This document shows positions 49,698-62,700 of a stretch of 64,000 nt of DNA, piece by piece. A program made the translations under genes and the position numbers. Every line of letters starts with the position of its first letter. Position 1 is the first letter of the stretch. The stretch comes from Clytia hemisphaerica. Taxonomy: Eukaryota > Cnidaria > Hydrozoa > Leptothecata > Clytiidae. Where the stretch lies: the NCBI GenBank assembly GCA_902728285.1, contig CACVBU010000276.1:1030458-1094457 (forward strand). Reading direction: 5' to 3'. The notes under the pieces were generated by a model. The model had not been told where the DNA came from, did not search any database, and saw nothing but the letters and a program-made list of their open reading frames with translations.

Positions 49698-51072
49698 GAC
49701 TTTTGTTTACGCTAACGTGAGTTATTCCTTTTTCCATTTGCTCTAAATGTGTACTCTTGTGGAAACCACTTGAGCGTTATTATATAAATCCCTTGAAGAT
49801 GTTTTCCATATGATTGAAAAAAAATTAATAGTGCACACTTAAGTTCCTCCTTCACCAGAAAACAAGTTACAGATTGAAGGAGATTTAAAGGAGATCTAAA
49901 CGTGTCTATACTGGCTAACTAAAAAAAGTTTGAGGCAGCAAAAGCATTAGAAAATTAATTTTACAATATATAAACTATAGTAAAAATCATAACAACAATA
50001 ATATTGATAAACGTGAGGGCAAAACTTAGTCTACACAATAGACAGATCCAGGCTTTTAGGCCTTACTCTTGGTCTATAGGCACTGCTATAGGCGGCCACT
50101 AGTGGCCCCACCGGGAATTGCTTATTAATAGGTTTAAACATAATAGACAACATTCACAAAAGATGTTTATCAATAGAGATTTTAAATAAAAGAATGTTTA
50201 AACACAGCTGATTGGCTTAGGTTTCGAAACCTTCTATTGTTTCATTAAAACCTCAGTGCGCATGCGATTTATCTGGATAATTTCAATATTCAAAGCAAGA
50301 GCAGTGCTCATAGCCCGAAGAGTAGGAGTTTTACGCTCGAAACGAAGGAAGATATGACGTAGCCTAGGCAAAACTATATACCAGGAAAAAATCATAAAAT
50401 AAATTATAAAGATTTGGGGGTAAAACCTCAAATATATATGTAAATTGTGTAAAGTTACGTATCCTATCAGTATCCTAGCTATAATTACCAAATTATCAAA
50501 TCTTTCTAGGGATTTTTTACATCACTCCTGAAAATAGATTAAAAATGTTGGAAAATAATTTTCAAAAAACAAAACAAACAATTTTCTATTATAAATTATC
50601 TATAATCTGTATAAGGAGGTATAAATAAAATTGAAAACTTGATGTTTAATAAAGTTGGCATTACATTGTGTCATTAGTGATATGTGATATGTAATAAATT
50701 GTCTATCATCTTGAAAATTACCTATCAGCTAAATGTTCTCGTAGACTCTGAAATGAATAAAAACATTCAATTAGTTATAAAAAGATATTAGTCTCAAAAT
50801 TAAACTGAAATAAGGACCAGCCACCCCACCAGTCCTTTTCAGTGGACACACAACACAAAGGTCAGGTCTCCAATTTCCTATTGCACCCCTCAAAACCAGA
50901 CATTTGAAACAAATAGACACTACAACCCCTAAAATTGGTACCAACTTGATGACTTTAATTTTAATGTTCCAAAAGAAGCCTAGTCTTTGATTTGTTTGTC
51001 GGGTAAAGGTTAATCCACAACGATACTTAAAAAATTTCACAAGCATAAAAAACATCTCTATCAATTTAACAA
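49698..51072. other. intergenic stretch between the PTDSS1-like and TDRD3-like genes
   Basis: No coding frame or RNA recognised. CTAGTGGCCCCACCGGG near 50098 is the only GC-rich patch. Confidence 0.4.
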
Positions 51073-51190
51073 TTCATGATATGCACCACTACAATGTCTT
51101 CTGACATTACATCACGGACCCAATAGATGATTGGTTGCAAGTGACGTAAAATCAGTCAATACGTCACTTTCAACCAATCAGCTTGCTCAA
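51073..51190. mobile_element. partial MITE of the TTCATGATATGC family with a long hairpin
   Basis: Starts with TTCATGATATGCACCACT, then forms a near-perfect hairpin: ATTGGTTGCAAGTGACGTA at about 51131 faces TACGTCACTTTCAACCAAT. No matching right terminal repeat was seen. It lies about 30 bp beyond the PTDSS1-like stop codon, so it is probably within or next to the 3' UTR. Confidence 0.55.
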
Positions 51191-51215
51191 TTTTAGCATT
51201 ACCCAGTTTTGCTAA

Positions 51216-54200
51216 TCACTCTTTCTTTGTCCTTCGTCGTGTTCGCAAAGACTTTCTTGAGTATGAGCTTCTCTTATCTTCAGCATAGTCTTCTGAATCT
51301 GTATCAGTGTTCTCTTGACCGTCCATTTCTTTGAAACGTAGATGTGATGGTACTCTAGATGGTACTTTGCCGTCAGTAAGTTTTCTCTGGAAATTTAAAG
51401 TAAAACAATGTTGTTTGCTGATTCATCTAACCTTTTCTGAAAATGACCTCAAATATCAGTCTAACAGCACTTTAAATTATCAACTAATACAGGTTGACTT
51501 TTTATGAACCTTTCAGTAGAGTTTAAATTCTTTTTCACTGGTAAAGGTACTTGAATGAGGCGGAATAAACTGAAAAAAGCTTTGTGTTTCATGAAAAACA
51601 AGGTGAAAATACATCTTTATAAGATTTTAGTGGGATCAACTGTGGGATGAGAAATTGATACCTTTCCACGCCAGATGATAAGAACATAGACCAGAATGAA
51701 GCAAGCGAAACTTTCTACTGCTACCCAAGCAGCCACCCATGTGTATTGTGTTTGTGAAAAAAGTTCTCGAGCATGACGAATACATAAAATGGCTTCCAAG
51801 CAAGTAATACAACTAAAAGCAAAGTTATGATAAATTCATTTTAATGAGATGATATGTCATTACTTTTAAACAAAAACATCAGATTTCTTTCTGGTCTGGA
51901 CCTAGGAGCACTACACCTAATGTTATGAACTTAAATCTCTTGATCCCCAGGGTGGCTTTTTAGTCTGGTAGCTTTAAAGTACTACAGTTTTGCATAATGA
52001 TTTATGTCACTGAATCAAATATTTGATATAAATATGAATCTAAAGCTACGACTATATCAATACTTGACAGGACAATTGCCCCACAGAAAAACCACTACTA
52101 ATTGGTCAAAAAAACATTGATTTGGCCCATATTCAATATTTTTCATTGACTGTCAATCTCAAAATAATTGTTCTCTGGACAGTTACCCTACAGGACAATC
52201 ACTACTAATAGGTTAGAAAAACATTGATTTGGCCCATATTCAATATTTTTCATTGACTGTCAATCTCAAAATAATTGTTCTCTGGACAGTTACCCTACAG
52301 GACAATCACTAACAGGTCAAAAAACATTGATTTTGGCCCATATTCAATATTTTTCATTGACTGTCAATCTCAAAATAATTGTTCTCTGGACAGTTGCCCT
52401 ACAGGACAATCACTACTAATAGGTTAGAAAAACATTGATTTGGCCCATATTCAATATTTTTCATTGACTGTCAATCTCAAAATAATTGTTCTCTGGACAG
52501 TTACCCTACAGGACAATCACTAACAGGTCAAAAAACATTGATTTGGCCCATATTCAATATTTTTCATTGACTGTCAATCTCAAAATAATTGTTCTCTGGA
52601 CAGTTGCCCTACAGGACAATCACTACTAATAGGTTAGAAAAACATTGATTTGGCCCATATTCAATATTTTTCATTGACTTTCAATCTCAAAATAATTGTT
52701 CTCTGGACAGTTGCCCTACAGGACAATCACTACTAATAGGTTAGAAAAACATTGATTTGGCCCATATTCAATATTTTTCATTGACTGTCAATCTCAAAAT
52801 AATTGTTCTCTGGACAGTTACCCTACAGGACAATCACTAACAGGTCAAAAAACATTGATTTGGCCCATATTCAATATTTTTCATTGACTGTCAATCTCAA
52901 AATAATTGTTCTCTGGACAGTTGCCCTGCGCAGACAATTACTACTAATAGGTCAAAAAACATTGATTTGGCCCATATTCAATATTTTTCATTGACTGTCA
53001 ATCTCAAAATAATTGTTCTCTGGACAGTTGCCCTGCGCAGACAATTACTACTAATAGGTCAAAAAACATTGATTTGGCCCATATTCAATATTTTTCATTG
53101 ACTGTCAATCTCAAAATAATTGTTCTCTGGCCAGTTGCCCTGCGCAGACAGTCACTACTAGTAGGTCAAAAAACATTGATTTGGCCCATATTCAATATTT
53201 TTCATTGACTGTCAATCTCAAAATAATTGTTCTCTGGCCAGTTGCCCTGCGCAGACAATCACTACTAATAGGTCAAAAAACATTGATTTGGCCCATATTC
53301 AATATTTTTCATACATTGACTGTCAATCTCAAAATAATTGTTCTCTGGACAGTTGCCCTGCGCAGACAATCACTACTAATAGGTCAAAAAACATTGATTT
53401 GGCCCATATATTCAATATTTTTCATTGACTGTCAATCTCAAAATAATTGTTCTCTGGACAGTTGCCCTACAGGACAATCACTACTAATAGGTCAAAAAAC
53501 ATTGATTTGGCCCATATTCAATATTTTTCATTGACTGTCAATCTCAAAATAATTGTTCTCTGGACAATTCCCTCTCAGGAACAATTACCAGGGAGAAACT
53601 TTAAAACGTTGGTTCAAATCAAACCAAAAAGTTGATTAAGCGTTTGCTGAAAAACAAAAACTTTGATCAGTCAAGGAAATTTGATTTGTTTGTCATTCTG
53701 TTACGTTAAAAGTCATATTAGGAAGAAATATAAAAAATGTGAACAGACTGAGTTTTATCAAAAATTGACACGGTCTTTTTTATACGATTCAATTAACATT
53801 TTGTTGAGCCTGGAATTTTTTCCTAGGGGTTGATCACCCAGGGGCAATCGTCTGTGAGGAATTGTCAATTGTCAATTGTCCCTTAGAAAATATCAGTATC
53901 AGATTGATAAAGAACTTGATATGCTTACATTATGAGAGTATAAACTTACACAAAAACCCAAGCTTGGGTTCCCAACCTCTTACATCTTGTATCAGTTGAA
54001 TATAAATAATATTGCCTGGAAAACAATAAAGCAGAAGACTTTTTTTGAAGCTTTCAAAGAAAGTTTTGAAATATTTCAGGCTTCTCAAAGCTACATCATC
54101 AAAAGCACATCAGCCGAAAATGACTGTATCTTGTCCTTACGAAATAAAGAACCTATCAAAACTTAATAGGCAAAATACAATAGCAGCATTTTTTAAGCTT

Positions 54201-57200
54201 CTTTATAAATGCAATTATTGATAAAAAGTTTGACAACTGGATAAATTTGAGCTATACACAGCCCATATTTTAGAAAGTCGCGACAGCGACCATTGGTGGC
54301 CAAAAAGGGCACTTTTTCCACTAAAAAAGCTGTTTTTATCAATATTTTAGTAATTTCAAGAGGGGCAGCGTCCGATAACTGGACGTTTAAAGGGCATGAA
54401 AAATGGCCTGATACACAAGAAGATTGGTACAATATATTTTTACCTGGTGGTTGGCATAGTGATAAGACTAATCAAAACAATACGTGCCACATTCAACCAG
54501 TGGTGTGTTGGAATGGCAAAAATATGCTTCAAAAAGAACGTGTTTAACTCAGCAACCTATAAGAGATCAAGGGATTTTAAGTATCATTGCTTGGATTGGC
54601 AATAAATGGACCACAATTAATCTAAACTCCAGATTAGAAACATTTATCATTAGTCTTAATCTTTTTAATGTGACTTATCTAACCTTGATCGAAAATTTTT
54701 TCTTCCAGATAACAAACTTTAGGCACCTTTGCAATAATGGGTGAACAAAATCGTCGGTTTCATGAACATACGTCAAATTAACTGTGACTTAAAACCCGAC
54801 ATTCATGTTTCTTAAACAAGACGACGTCCTGAAAAGACATAATATCGTCGCTGTCAACGTAACGGTGCAGGTCAACAATATGTTATGCCGTTTGTCTTGT
54901 AAAGATTTTGACGTAGAGAAAATGCAGTTAAAATGTTCAGTTATTAGGCACATACTTTTCATCACTTTACTTTACCAACAATTTTTATATCACGAAGCTG
55001 CCAAACTTTAGAACCTTAGATTACTAAAATAAAACAACATGAGCATTTTTTCCCTCAAGTAAAAGATCCACACAAGTTTAAATCTCCCTCTAAAATAAAT
55101 ATTTGTCTCTCTAACCTGCCACATCAGAACCAAAAGACAGAGAGCTAAGAATCTTGACTTCACATCTTTAGGATTGAACCATTGAACTGATGTCCAGCTT
55201 AAAAGTTAGGAAAGTACATTTTCAAAATTATTTCTTAATAAATCTTTTTATTTTCAAATGTAACTAGCCCCTAGAGACAAAATATCTTGTTCAATGCATG
55301 TCTAGTTTTTTTTGTGTTATACCTTTTGCAAGATGGGTATATACCCAAAAAAAATAAGTTTAACTAACCTGACTGGTGTAAACTGCATGACAGCTCTTCT
55401 GAATTTCTTTGATGCACCATGGAGATCTCTGAAGTTTTTTTCAAAAAAAATATTAAAAGTTTGACCCCATCTCTATGTGCCCTTGCTCCATCTTCAATAC
55501 TCCTTTGCAGTTATCCTATCAAAGAATCTTATAAAAATTATATTAGTTTTGCCAGTGCCTGAATTAAAATTAATGGTAAAGCATGCTGATCCACAGGAAA
55601 CAAAGAAAAATTTCTCAAAAAGACAAAGGTGTGGAACAAATAATAGCAAGGTAAAGCACTGGTTTATTTTGACCGCAAAGTACGATACCGTAGGCCTGTA
55701 CATAAGATTTCACTTGCATGGTTTACTTTGGCAAGTTATGTACGGTATTGCACTTTACGGTCAAAGTAAACCCGTGCTTAACCTCGCTAAATTTCCTGAA
55801 AGAGGAATTTCAAAAGAGTCTCTAAAATATAACTCTCCATACTTGATACTTTCCCAGTAATATGTTCTCATTTCCAACTTTTTACAGATAAACAAACCAA
55901 AATGTATTCCAAGACCATTACATAACAAAATATCCAAAATAAGAGAATCCCACCAACATTCTTTGAAATTTTCCAGCAAGTGAGAAAATGCAATCTGTAA
56001 ATATAAACAAAAAGAATTCCTCTTTAAATTTAAACTAATAATGGAAATACAGCAACCATTTATGAAAAAGAAAGAGAGGATATTGAGTTGCGCAAGTAGA
56101 CTACCTAAGCTGATTTTAAAAACATAACTTGAACAGAATTTTAAATTGAACTTTTAAAAATTTCAAAAGAGATGGAACCCTTTAACAATCAGCCTTAATA
56201 GGTTTCCTTGTGAAACCTATAAAAACCAGAAAGCTCAATATTGAAATACCTCTGTAAATTCCCAAGTGATACTCATGAGCCAGAGCAAATGTGCATTTCT
56301 CAACATAATGGCTTTGACAGTGAATCCAAGGAAGTGAGCCACACAAAAGATATCCAATCGTGAAACAAACACGGACCATGAGCAGTCATCTGAATAAACC
56401 TGAAGGAGGCAACTTTGTAATTAAAAATAATGTATGCAGGTACCACCTTCCATGTCAGAAGGGACAGTCTTAGCTCAACTGGGCTTGAGAAGGTTTTGTC
56501 CAAGTGATTCTTTGTTGCCTTATATAATTATCTCAAAACATTGCATAAATATAACTAGGTGAATACTATATGACCTTGAAGATTGTTGTTGTTGTTTATG
56601 ATGTTAATAAATGACAAGCAAAAGATCAATTGAAGATTGCTCTTTATTAAGGTTGAGTTTCGCTGAACATTATTTCTTCTGAAAACATTTTTACTTACCT
56701 CTGTATCAGGCTCAGCACCTTTCAGATTTGGATCAAAATATTGAAGAATGGTCAGAAAATCTTTATAACTTTGGAACAGAAGAAATGCAAGGAACATAGC
56801 ATACACCACACTTATACCTAAAATGACAAAGTAGAGCCATTGTTGGTAAGTTTCTTTCTGCCTAAGAAAATTCTGTGGGATAATAAATCACAGGCATTTG
56901 TTTACTGTTTCAGTTTAGATCCCTCATATTAAAGATTTATCATTGAAGCGAAGGTTAGCTGTTATTTTCTTGCATAACCATTGTGATTGCACCCTAGGCA
57001 GGGTGAACAAATCTAAACATTAAAATTAGCCTTTCAAGAATGGCTGGTTATTTAATTTCAAGTAGAGAAAATTTATGAACAAAACATACCAAAAACAAGA
57101 CGCCATATTGCAGGATGTGGACGAATGAAAGGTCCTGAAAATAGTTAATAAAGTGGAAGTGGTAATCAAATTGCATTATGTATTGAAAAAAAATACAGCT

Positions 57201-57378
57201 ATAACTATTATGAAGGAACAAGTTGGATTCTAATACAAAAACAACACTTTGTTCTCTGTTTTATCAAAAAAAATCCAACATACCATTTGGGCAAATCAAA
57301 AGACAAATGACAAGAAATAAAGCCAATGCTCCAAGACATCCATGCCAGAAATTATCATGCTGATTGTGTTCTGCATCT
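51216..57378 (-). CDS. PTDSS1: phosphatidylserine synthase (PTDSS1-like), 11 coding exons, 5' exon(s) not found
   Basis: Coding exons: 57284-57378, 57090-57134, 56699-56817, 56250-56399, 55843-55994, 55369-55428, 55116-55197, 54444-54556, 53950-54015, 51662-51812, 51216-51386. All phases join, giving 400 residues and a stop. The product is an ER multi-pass membrane enzyme that exchanges a phospholipid head group for serine. Family signatures: [46 protein letters not shown] followed by [26 protein letters not shown] and [15 protein letters not shown]. The E, N, D and H residues I recall as essential in hamster PSS1 mutagenesis are all present in this stretch, so it looks functional. Residues equivalent to the first 70-90 of human PTDSS1 (473 residues) are missing; the first exon here starts in phase after 2 nt of a codon. 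I did not find an upstream partner between 57.4 and 64 kb, so it probably lies outside the window. PTDSS2 is the main alternative; the RPHPAIWR and WEFTE context does not separate them decisively. Confidence 0.88.
52065..53580. repeat. ~14 tandem copies of a ~105-bp unit in a PTDSS1-like intron
   Basis: TTGGCCCATATTCAATATTT followed by CATTGACTGTCAATCTCAAA recurs every 103-114 bp from about 52125 to 53507. The linker is GACAATCACTACTAATAGGT in most units and GCCCTGCGCAGACAAT in a subset, so a variant was amplified as a block (about 52920-53380). It fills most of intron 51813-53949. Frames through it are not genes. Confidence 0.92.
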
Positions 57379-60040
57379 CTATGAAAAGAAAAATTCTTGC
57401 TCAATACAGACTATTTTTGCATCCCCGTGTTTATTCAATGCAAAATGTGGCAACTGTATAGAATAGAATGTGTTGTAAGCTGGTCTAATGTTGTTTATAG
57501 ATATGAAAAAAAGAAAGTTGGAATCAATGATTGGGAATCAATTTTCATCAAAAGGAAACGTCTTTTCATAGCAATCCCAACAATCCCATCTCTAAGATCA
57601 TAGCACAAATCTTTTTTTTAAATTTACTCAGCATATTTGAGCTATTTAGATTGCAGAGAAAGAAAAGCCTCTTTTTGTACTTTGATGAGACAGAAATCTG
57701 TTTCAGACACTTTTAATTATTACAAGTACCTTTATCTATTTTGTTAAGAGGGACGTTATTGGTGATGAAAAATATAAAGAACAGCTCAAGAAACTCCAGA
57801 AAAACTGTTTTTCCAGCAATTCTCCGCTGTTCCGGCAATCTTTAGAAAGCTACTCTAAGTTATTGACAAGTAATCCCTGTGAGAAGTTTATATTGATATC
57901 TACAACAAAAACCTGCAAAAACAAAAGTGGTCTCTTCTACTGATTGCTTTCTGACACTTCTTTGCGAACTGTTATCATATTTCTACCAATAAGACTCCTG
58001 CATTTCACATGGCCCTTCTTTTTGGCAAATGTGGCCTCTCAGTGCCTTGCACAAACATTTTAAGCATGTGACTGACAGCACAAATTTAAATATATTGCTA
58101 ATAAATAACAAATGACGCCAGTTTTTTCTGCTTTTTCCTCAAACCACTGGGGAAAGTTTTTTTGCCAACTTAGCTATTTTACAAATCTCTGAAAAGAACT
58201 CCATAAGGAATTAATTTCAGATTGGCTTCAAGAAAGTCATAATGGCAGATAGTTTAAAAATTTCTGATGTGGAAATTTTAGTAAAATAAAGTTTGAGATG
58301 AGGCAGTAATTACTTTTGGCTTATTGGTGTAAGGAACAGATATAAGATATTGATGCAAGTCAACGCTTCGCCCCCTGAACCCCCCCACCAGAGCTTAGCC
58401 CTGGACATATTGGCAGGGCCCAAACCATAGTTGCGCCTCCTTAGTCACTATATTTTTGTTGGCACCCTCACTTTCAAAATCGTGGCGCAGGCCCTGATTG
58501 GTGGAGGTTACAGCACCTCCCCCCCACCCAACACGCGTGTCTAATTTTGAAATGCGTGTGTCAATGTTCGATCGGAGAAATAAGTTTTACCAATGTCTAA
58601 ACTTTTGACTATATCTAAAGAATTATAAACCTTTTTTATTAAGATCTGTAAAAAGCTCTCTACTCCCAAACAGTTCTAGAATAAACCCTGAAAATCCCAA
58701 GATAATTGATAAAATATTATAAAATATGAAAATGAAAATTCACGAAGAAAAAACAAACCTTAAGCAAAGAAATTGCCTTTATAGCTCATTTTTCCATGAA
58801 AAAGAGAAAAACTTTTGGATATTTGAGTTCCCCAAACATTGTAGAATCTTTTAGTGCACATGGCAAAAGAAAAAGAAATAATTAAAACCTTAAAATCAAC
58901 TGAATTCTTTTAATAATCATAAACATCAAAAAAACGTCCTTTCGCCATTTTGTATAAATTTTCAACATCCAATGAAAAATCGCGATTTGTATCACGCGGT
59001 AGAAAAAAGTCACGTGACAGCAATTTCCGTAGAATGGCCGTTCCGTTATATTTATAGGATAAGAATACAAAGATATAACCAGGGGTTATATTTTTTCATC
59101 TTCACAGGATCGATTGTCAACAACAAAATACATCTTTTGGTCTTTGGGTTTGTTTCTGACGTTTTTCCTTCAAAGAATATCTATCACTTTCCTTTTCCCC
59201 TTGAGCGCGCGAGAAAAAAATGATTAGCTCGCATTCTCGCGCGGGCGAATAAAGATGAGGCAGCAATCTTGCACTGAGGGTGCTACTTAGTTTCCGCCCT
59301 TTTTGCGCCCACGATAGAATGGTCCAAATACGAGGGTATTCCAAATGATAAACGATGTCGTTCTGTAAGTGTTTATTTTCTGATAGATACAAATAGTATA
59401 TTGAATATTATCAACTTATTTATTTAAATATTTTTGAGCCCAAATTTAAATATCTGGTTAAATAAAAAACAAATGACAGCAGTTCTGTGTTTCTTTGTTT
59501 CTTCAAACCCCCGGGAAAAGTTTATTTGCCGACTTAGCTTTTTTACAAATATCGGAAAAGAACTCCCATAGGAATTCTGATTCATAACCGGATTGGTTCA
59601 TTTCGGAACGGCTTCAAGAAAGTCATAATGGCAGATAATTTCAAAAGTTTCTCTGAGTAAATGTGTGTAATTTATTGATGTTGATGGCTTGTTCAGGGCT
59701 TGTTGATTCTTTAAAGAAAAAAGATAACAGGTATAGCTTTTTCTAATCCTGGAATATCGAGGTTCCAGCTACACTGGCAAGAACAAAAGTTGGATTTGGC
59801 TGAAAATGGCTGAAATTGAATCTTTGATATATTATTTTTGGTAAAAGCTATGGTAATTCTGTTTGGCTATATGAAAAGCTTATTTATTCCTTGTCAAGAT
59901 ACTTTTTATTTGAAATTGGTTGCTTTACCAAACAAAAAGATATTAGAATGTCTTGACAGGTCATTTTGTCATTTTTGTGTCATTTTGGTCAGCTGAATGG
60001 ATTGACGCATTTCCATTGTTTTGTCTTTTGGAACACGCGT
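57379..60040. other. gene-poor stretch upstream of the PTDSS1-like exons
   Basis: No exon could be supported. It may be the first PTDSS1-like intron. It contains a fragment related to the 475-bp repeat (57775-57860) and a dispersed pair: about 58089-58280 and 59461-59660 share ATAAxxAACAAATGACxxCA, CTTCAAGAAAGTCATAATGG and AAAAGAACTCC. Confidence 0.5.
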
Positions 60041-60221
60041 GATATGTGAGTGACCCCTAATCTTTCTTCTACAAGATTACACTTCAATACCGTGAAGTCG
60101 GGTAACTTGCATCAGTGGAAGGAAACTTGCGTAGCCATCAAATGACCACTCAAAGCAGCAAAATTTCAAAACAAATGAACTACGCAGCTCCGCTCGCAGC
60201 TCTACTCTACCATTTTGTTTG

Positions 60222-60360
60222 ATTTAACCACGACCCACGGCATGGCCCGAACATGTTTGGGCCTGTTCGGACCATGCTCGGGCCACAAAAAAGTATTATT
60301 GAATCGGCCTGAACATTTTGTTCAGACCATATTCGGGCCATTCATAGGAATAGTAGAATT
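60222..60360. repeat. GGCCCGAACATG-rich repeat with ACCACGACCCACGGCATGG end
   Basis: Starts AACCACGACCCACGGCATGG and contains CCCGAACATGTTTGGGCC-like palindromic words. An inverse end, GCCGTGGGTCGTATTTAA, lies at 61805-61821, and a second copy begins at 62562. Together they suggest one element spanning 60222-61821 that now contains the hAT copy. Confidence 0.55.
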
Positions 60361-60606
60361 TAATTTTAATTACCTTTCCTGGTTTATCATCATCCATTGT
60401 TAAATATTTTCATTAGACAAATTTAAAGTTGTATAACAGTACAAAAAACGATCCAGAAAAATTCTGCTTCGAATAGGAGAAGACCACGAGAAAAGGGAAC
60501 GGGATGAAGAATAAAAAGAAGACCATATTATGTAAGATTCAAATCATTCTTTTTAATAATTTTCTTAACTTAATTGGAAAATAGATGATTAACTTTTATA
60601 TTTGAA

Positions 60607-60799
60607 CAATATATATTTGAATAAAGATGAAGATTTTTGAATTTGTTTGCTAAAATCAGGAATTTAAAATATAAATATTGGGTCCTACCTGCGGGCCATT
60701 TTTAAAAAGTATTAAACAATATATATTTGAATAAAGATGAAGATTTTTAAATTTGTTTGCTAAAATCAGGAATTTAAAATATAAATATTGGGTCCTACG
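60607..60799. repeat. 110-bp tandem duplication interrupted by hAT copy B
   Basis: CAATATATATTTGAATAAAG through ATAAATATTGGGTCCTAC occurs at 60607-60689 and 60717-60799. The second copy continues after the hAT element with GCGGGCCATTTTTAAAAAGT, so the duplication is older than the insertion. Confidence 0.85.
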
Positions 60800-61765
60800 C
60801 AGTCAGGACCTCATTTCACTTTATCGATATTACGCAAACGGCAGTGTGCGCTAAATAATCTTGGTTTCGCTTTCGATCTCAAGCAAAGGTCTTAGCAACA
60901 GGGCGCGCGTACATAGCAACGGGGCTGGGTAGAAAAATCTAAACATAGAATTCAAAAAAAATACCGATCATCGTATATAGCACTAAAAAATACTCCCTTT
61001 CTATGTTTAGTTTGTTCTACCTTGGATTATAACTGAAAATATCTTCAAAAAAACCTTCGTCCGCTATCAGCCGCGCGGTAATCTTTGCCCGCTTCAATTC
61101 TTAGATAATGAATAAGAGAGGTGCACATAGCTAAGCCGTGCTCGCGGGTGATAAATTTATGTTTACTTATCTTGTATATTTTAGTGGTATTTATCCAATG
61201 AAAAGGATGTTGACAAAATATTCACCGCGCTGACAAAATATGCACAGCGCTGACAAAATATGCACGGTATTGATTATGACATCATTAAATATGTCAATGT
61301 CGATTCAACGCCCGTTAATAATAATAATTCGTAGATAGTTCTTTTTATCTTGAAATTTAGAAATACGAGAAAAAAAAGATCAAATTTAATATTTGTTTCC
61401 TATCTAGATTATATTAGCATTAGAATACGGTAAATTTTCACGAAAAATATTTCGCGATGGCGGTACGCCCAATCGCGCCCACGGGAAAGTTCCAATTTTT
61501 AATTATCGGGAAATTGGGGAAACCGGTTCACAACGTGGATAAAAAACGTACGGAATGAAACCTGACAAAAGGTTTTCAACCAGATTTATTCAGATAAAGC
61601 TATAAGAGGTTCATTACTTGTGGATTTTAAAACCTACATAAACAAAAACGAAAGTTGTTGGGAAGGAAAGAGTAAACGCAAGACAGAAGGTTTGGTTGTG
61701 TTGGATTAGGTATGTTTTTATTCTATCCGAACTAATGTTAAAAAAGACCAAAGAGGTCCTGACTG
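60800..61765. mobile_element. hAT-like non-autonomous element, copy B (966 bp)
   Basis: Ends CAGTCAGGACCTC and exact inverse GAGGTCCTGACTG, flanked by identical 8-bp GTCCTACG (60792-60799, 61766-61773). Aligns with the left half of copy A (19229-21549) without the hairpin insert. No transposase frame. Confidence 0.9.
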
Positions 61766-61821
61766 GTCCTACGCGCGGGCCATTTTTAAAAAGTATTAAT
61801 CAAGCCGTGGGTCGTATTTAA

Positions 61822-62541
61822 CCTTTCCGCCCCGAAAGACGTATCTGATACGTTCGCCATACGTTCCGAAAGACGTATCTGATACGTTCGCCATACGTTC
61901 CGAAAGACGTATCTGATACGTTTTTAAGGTGACCTTTATATTTGGTCGGATTACGCCCCAACCGTCGGAGGTACGGTAAATCCGATTAAAAAATCGGAAT
62001 CAGCGTGAAATTTCCGATAAGAAACAATCGGGGTTTGTTTTGGTATGACGCAACATTTTTCAAAAATAGAAATGGTAGACCAAGCTATGTTGCGTGATTT
62101 TGTGAAACTGGAGGAGGCAGAAAGTTAGCTATGAAAGTAAGGGTTTATAAAAGTGTTTTAGAGTTTTATTTGGCTTTTCAAAAGTATGGAATTGTATTAC
62201 CTAACTATAAAGAAACCTTCTAAAGAAAAAAGTAAGTGTTTTTATCAATTTTTCAGTTCTCTATAATTTTTTGAAGTTTTGCACCAAAAAATGACTTTTT
62301 CGTGACATTGTTTTTTCATATACCTTTTGTCTGGCTTCATAATTTCTGTCCAAAATTGTTTGAAGTACTCAGTTAAACATATTTAGAAAGGGGAAAGGTA
62401 GGGCTTTCCAAAAATATAAGGGTTTTTTTCTGAAGTTAATTTTTCTAAAAGTTATAACGGTTATCGTGAAAATTGCATTTTCATCAAAAAACGTTGCGCG
62501 CAGACGGGCTGAAGATATAAAAATGTTGCGCGCTGGAAAGG
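61822..62541. mobile_element. piggyBac-like non-autonomous element with TTAA duplication
   Basis: Ends CCTTTCCGCCCCGAAAG and inverse GCGCGCTGGAAAGG, flanked by TTAA (61818-61821, 62542-62545). TTAA sites and CCTTT/CCYT ends are piggyBac traits. A subterminal GAAAGACGTATCTGATACGT word is repeated. The shared terminal repeat is only about 7 bp. Confidence 0.6.
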
Positions 62542-62561
62542 TTAACCTTGTATTTAATGAT

Positions 62562-62700
62562 AACCACGACCCTCGACATGGCCCGAGAATTCTCGAGCCT
62601 CTTCGGGCCATGTTCGGGCCGAGAGACCCTATCAATTCTTTTGGCCCGAACATGACCCGAGTCATTCGGGCCATGTTCGGGCCATGTTAAATGTTAAATT
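62562..62700. repeat. second GGCCCGAACATG-rich repeat
   Basis: Begins AACCACGACCCTCGACATGG and contains five or six GGGCCATGTTCGGGCC-type words in both orientations. Related to 60222-60360. Confidence 0.6.

Noticed and set aside
53181..53635. Plus-strand frames in the 105-bp array
   Set aside because: They repeat with the tandem unit and lie in an intron of a gene on the other strand.
59117..59392. Minus-strand 91-residue frame with GC-rich stretches
   Set aside because: No homology recognised, no splice context, and low-complexity Arg/Glu content over a CGCG-rich patch.
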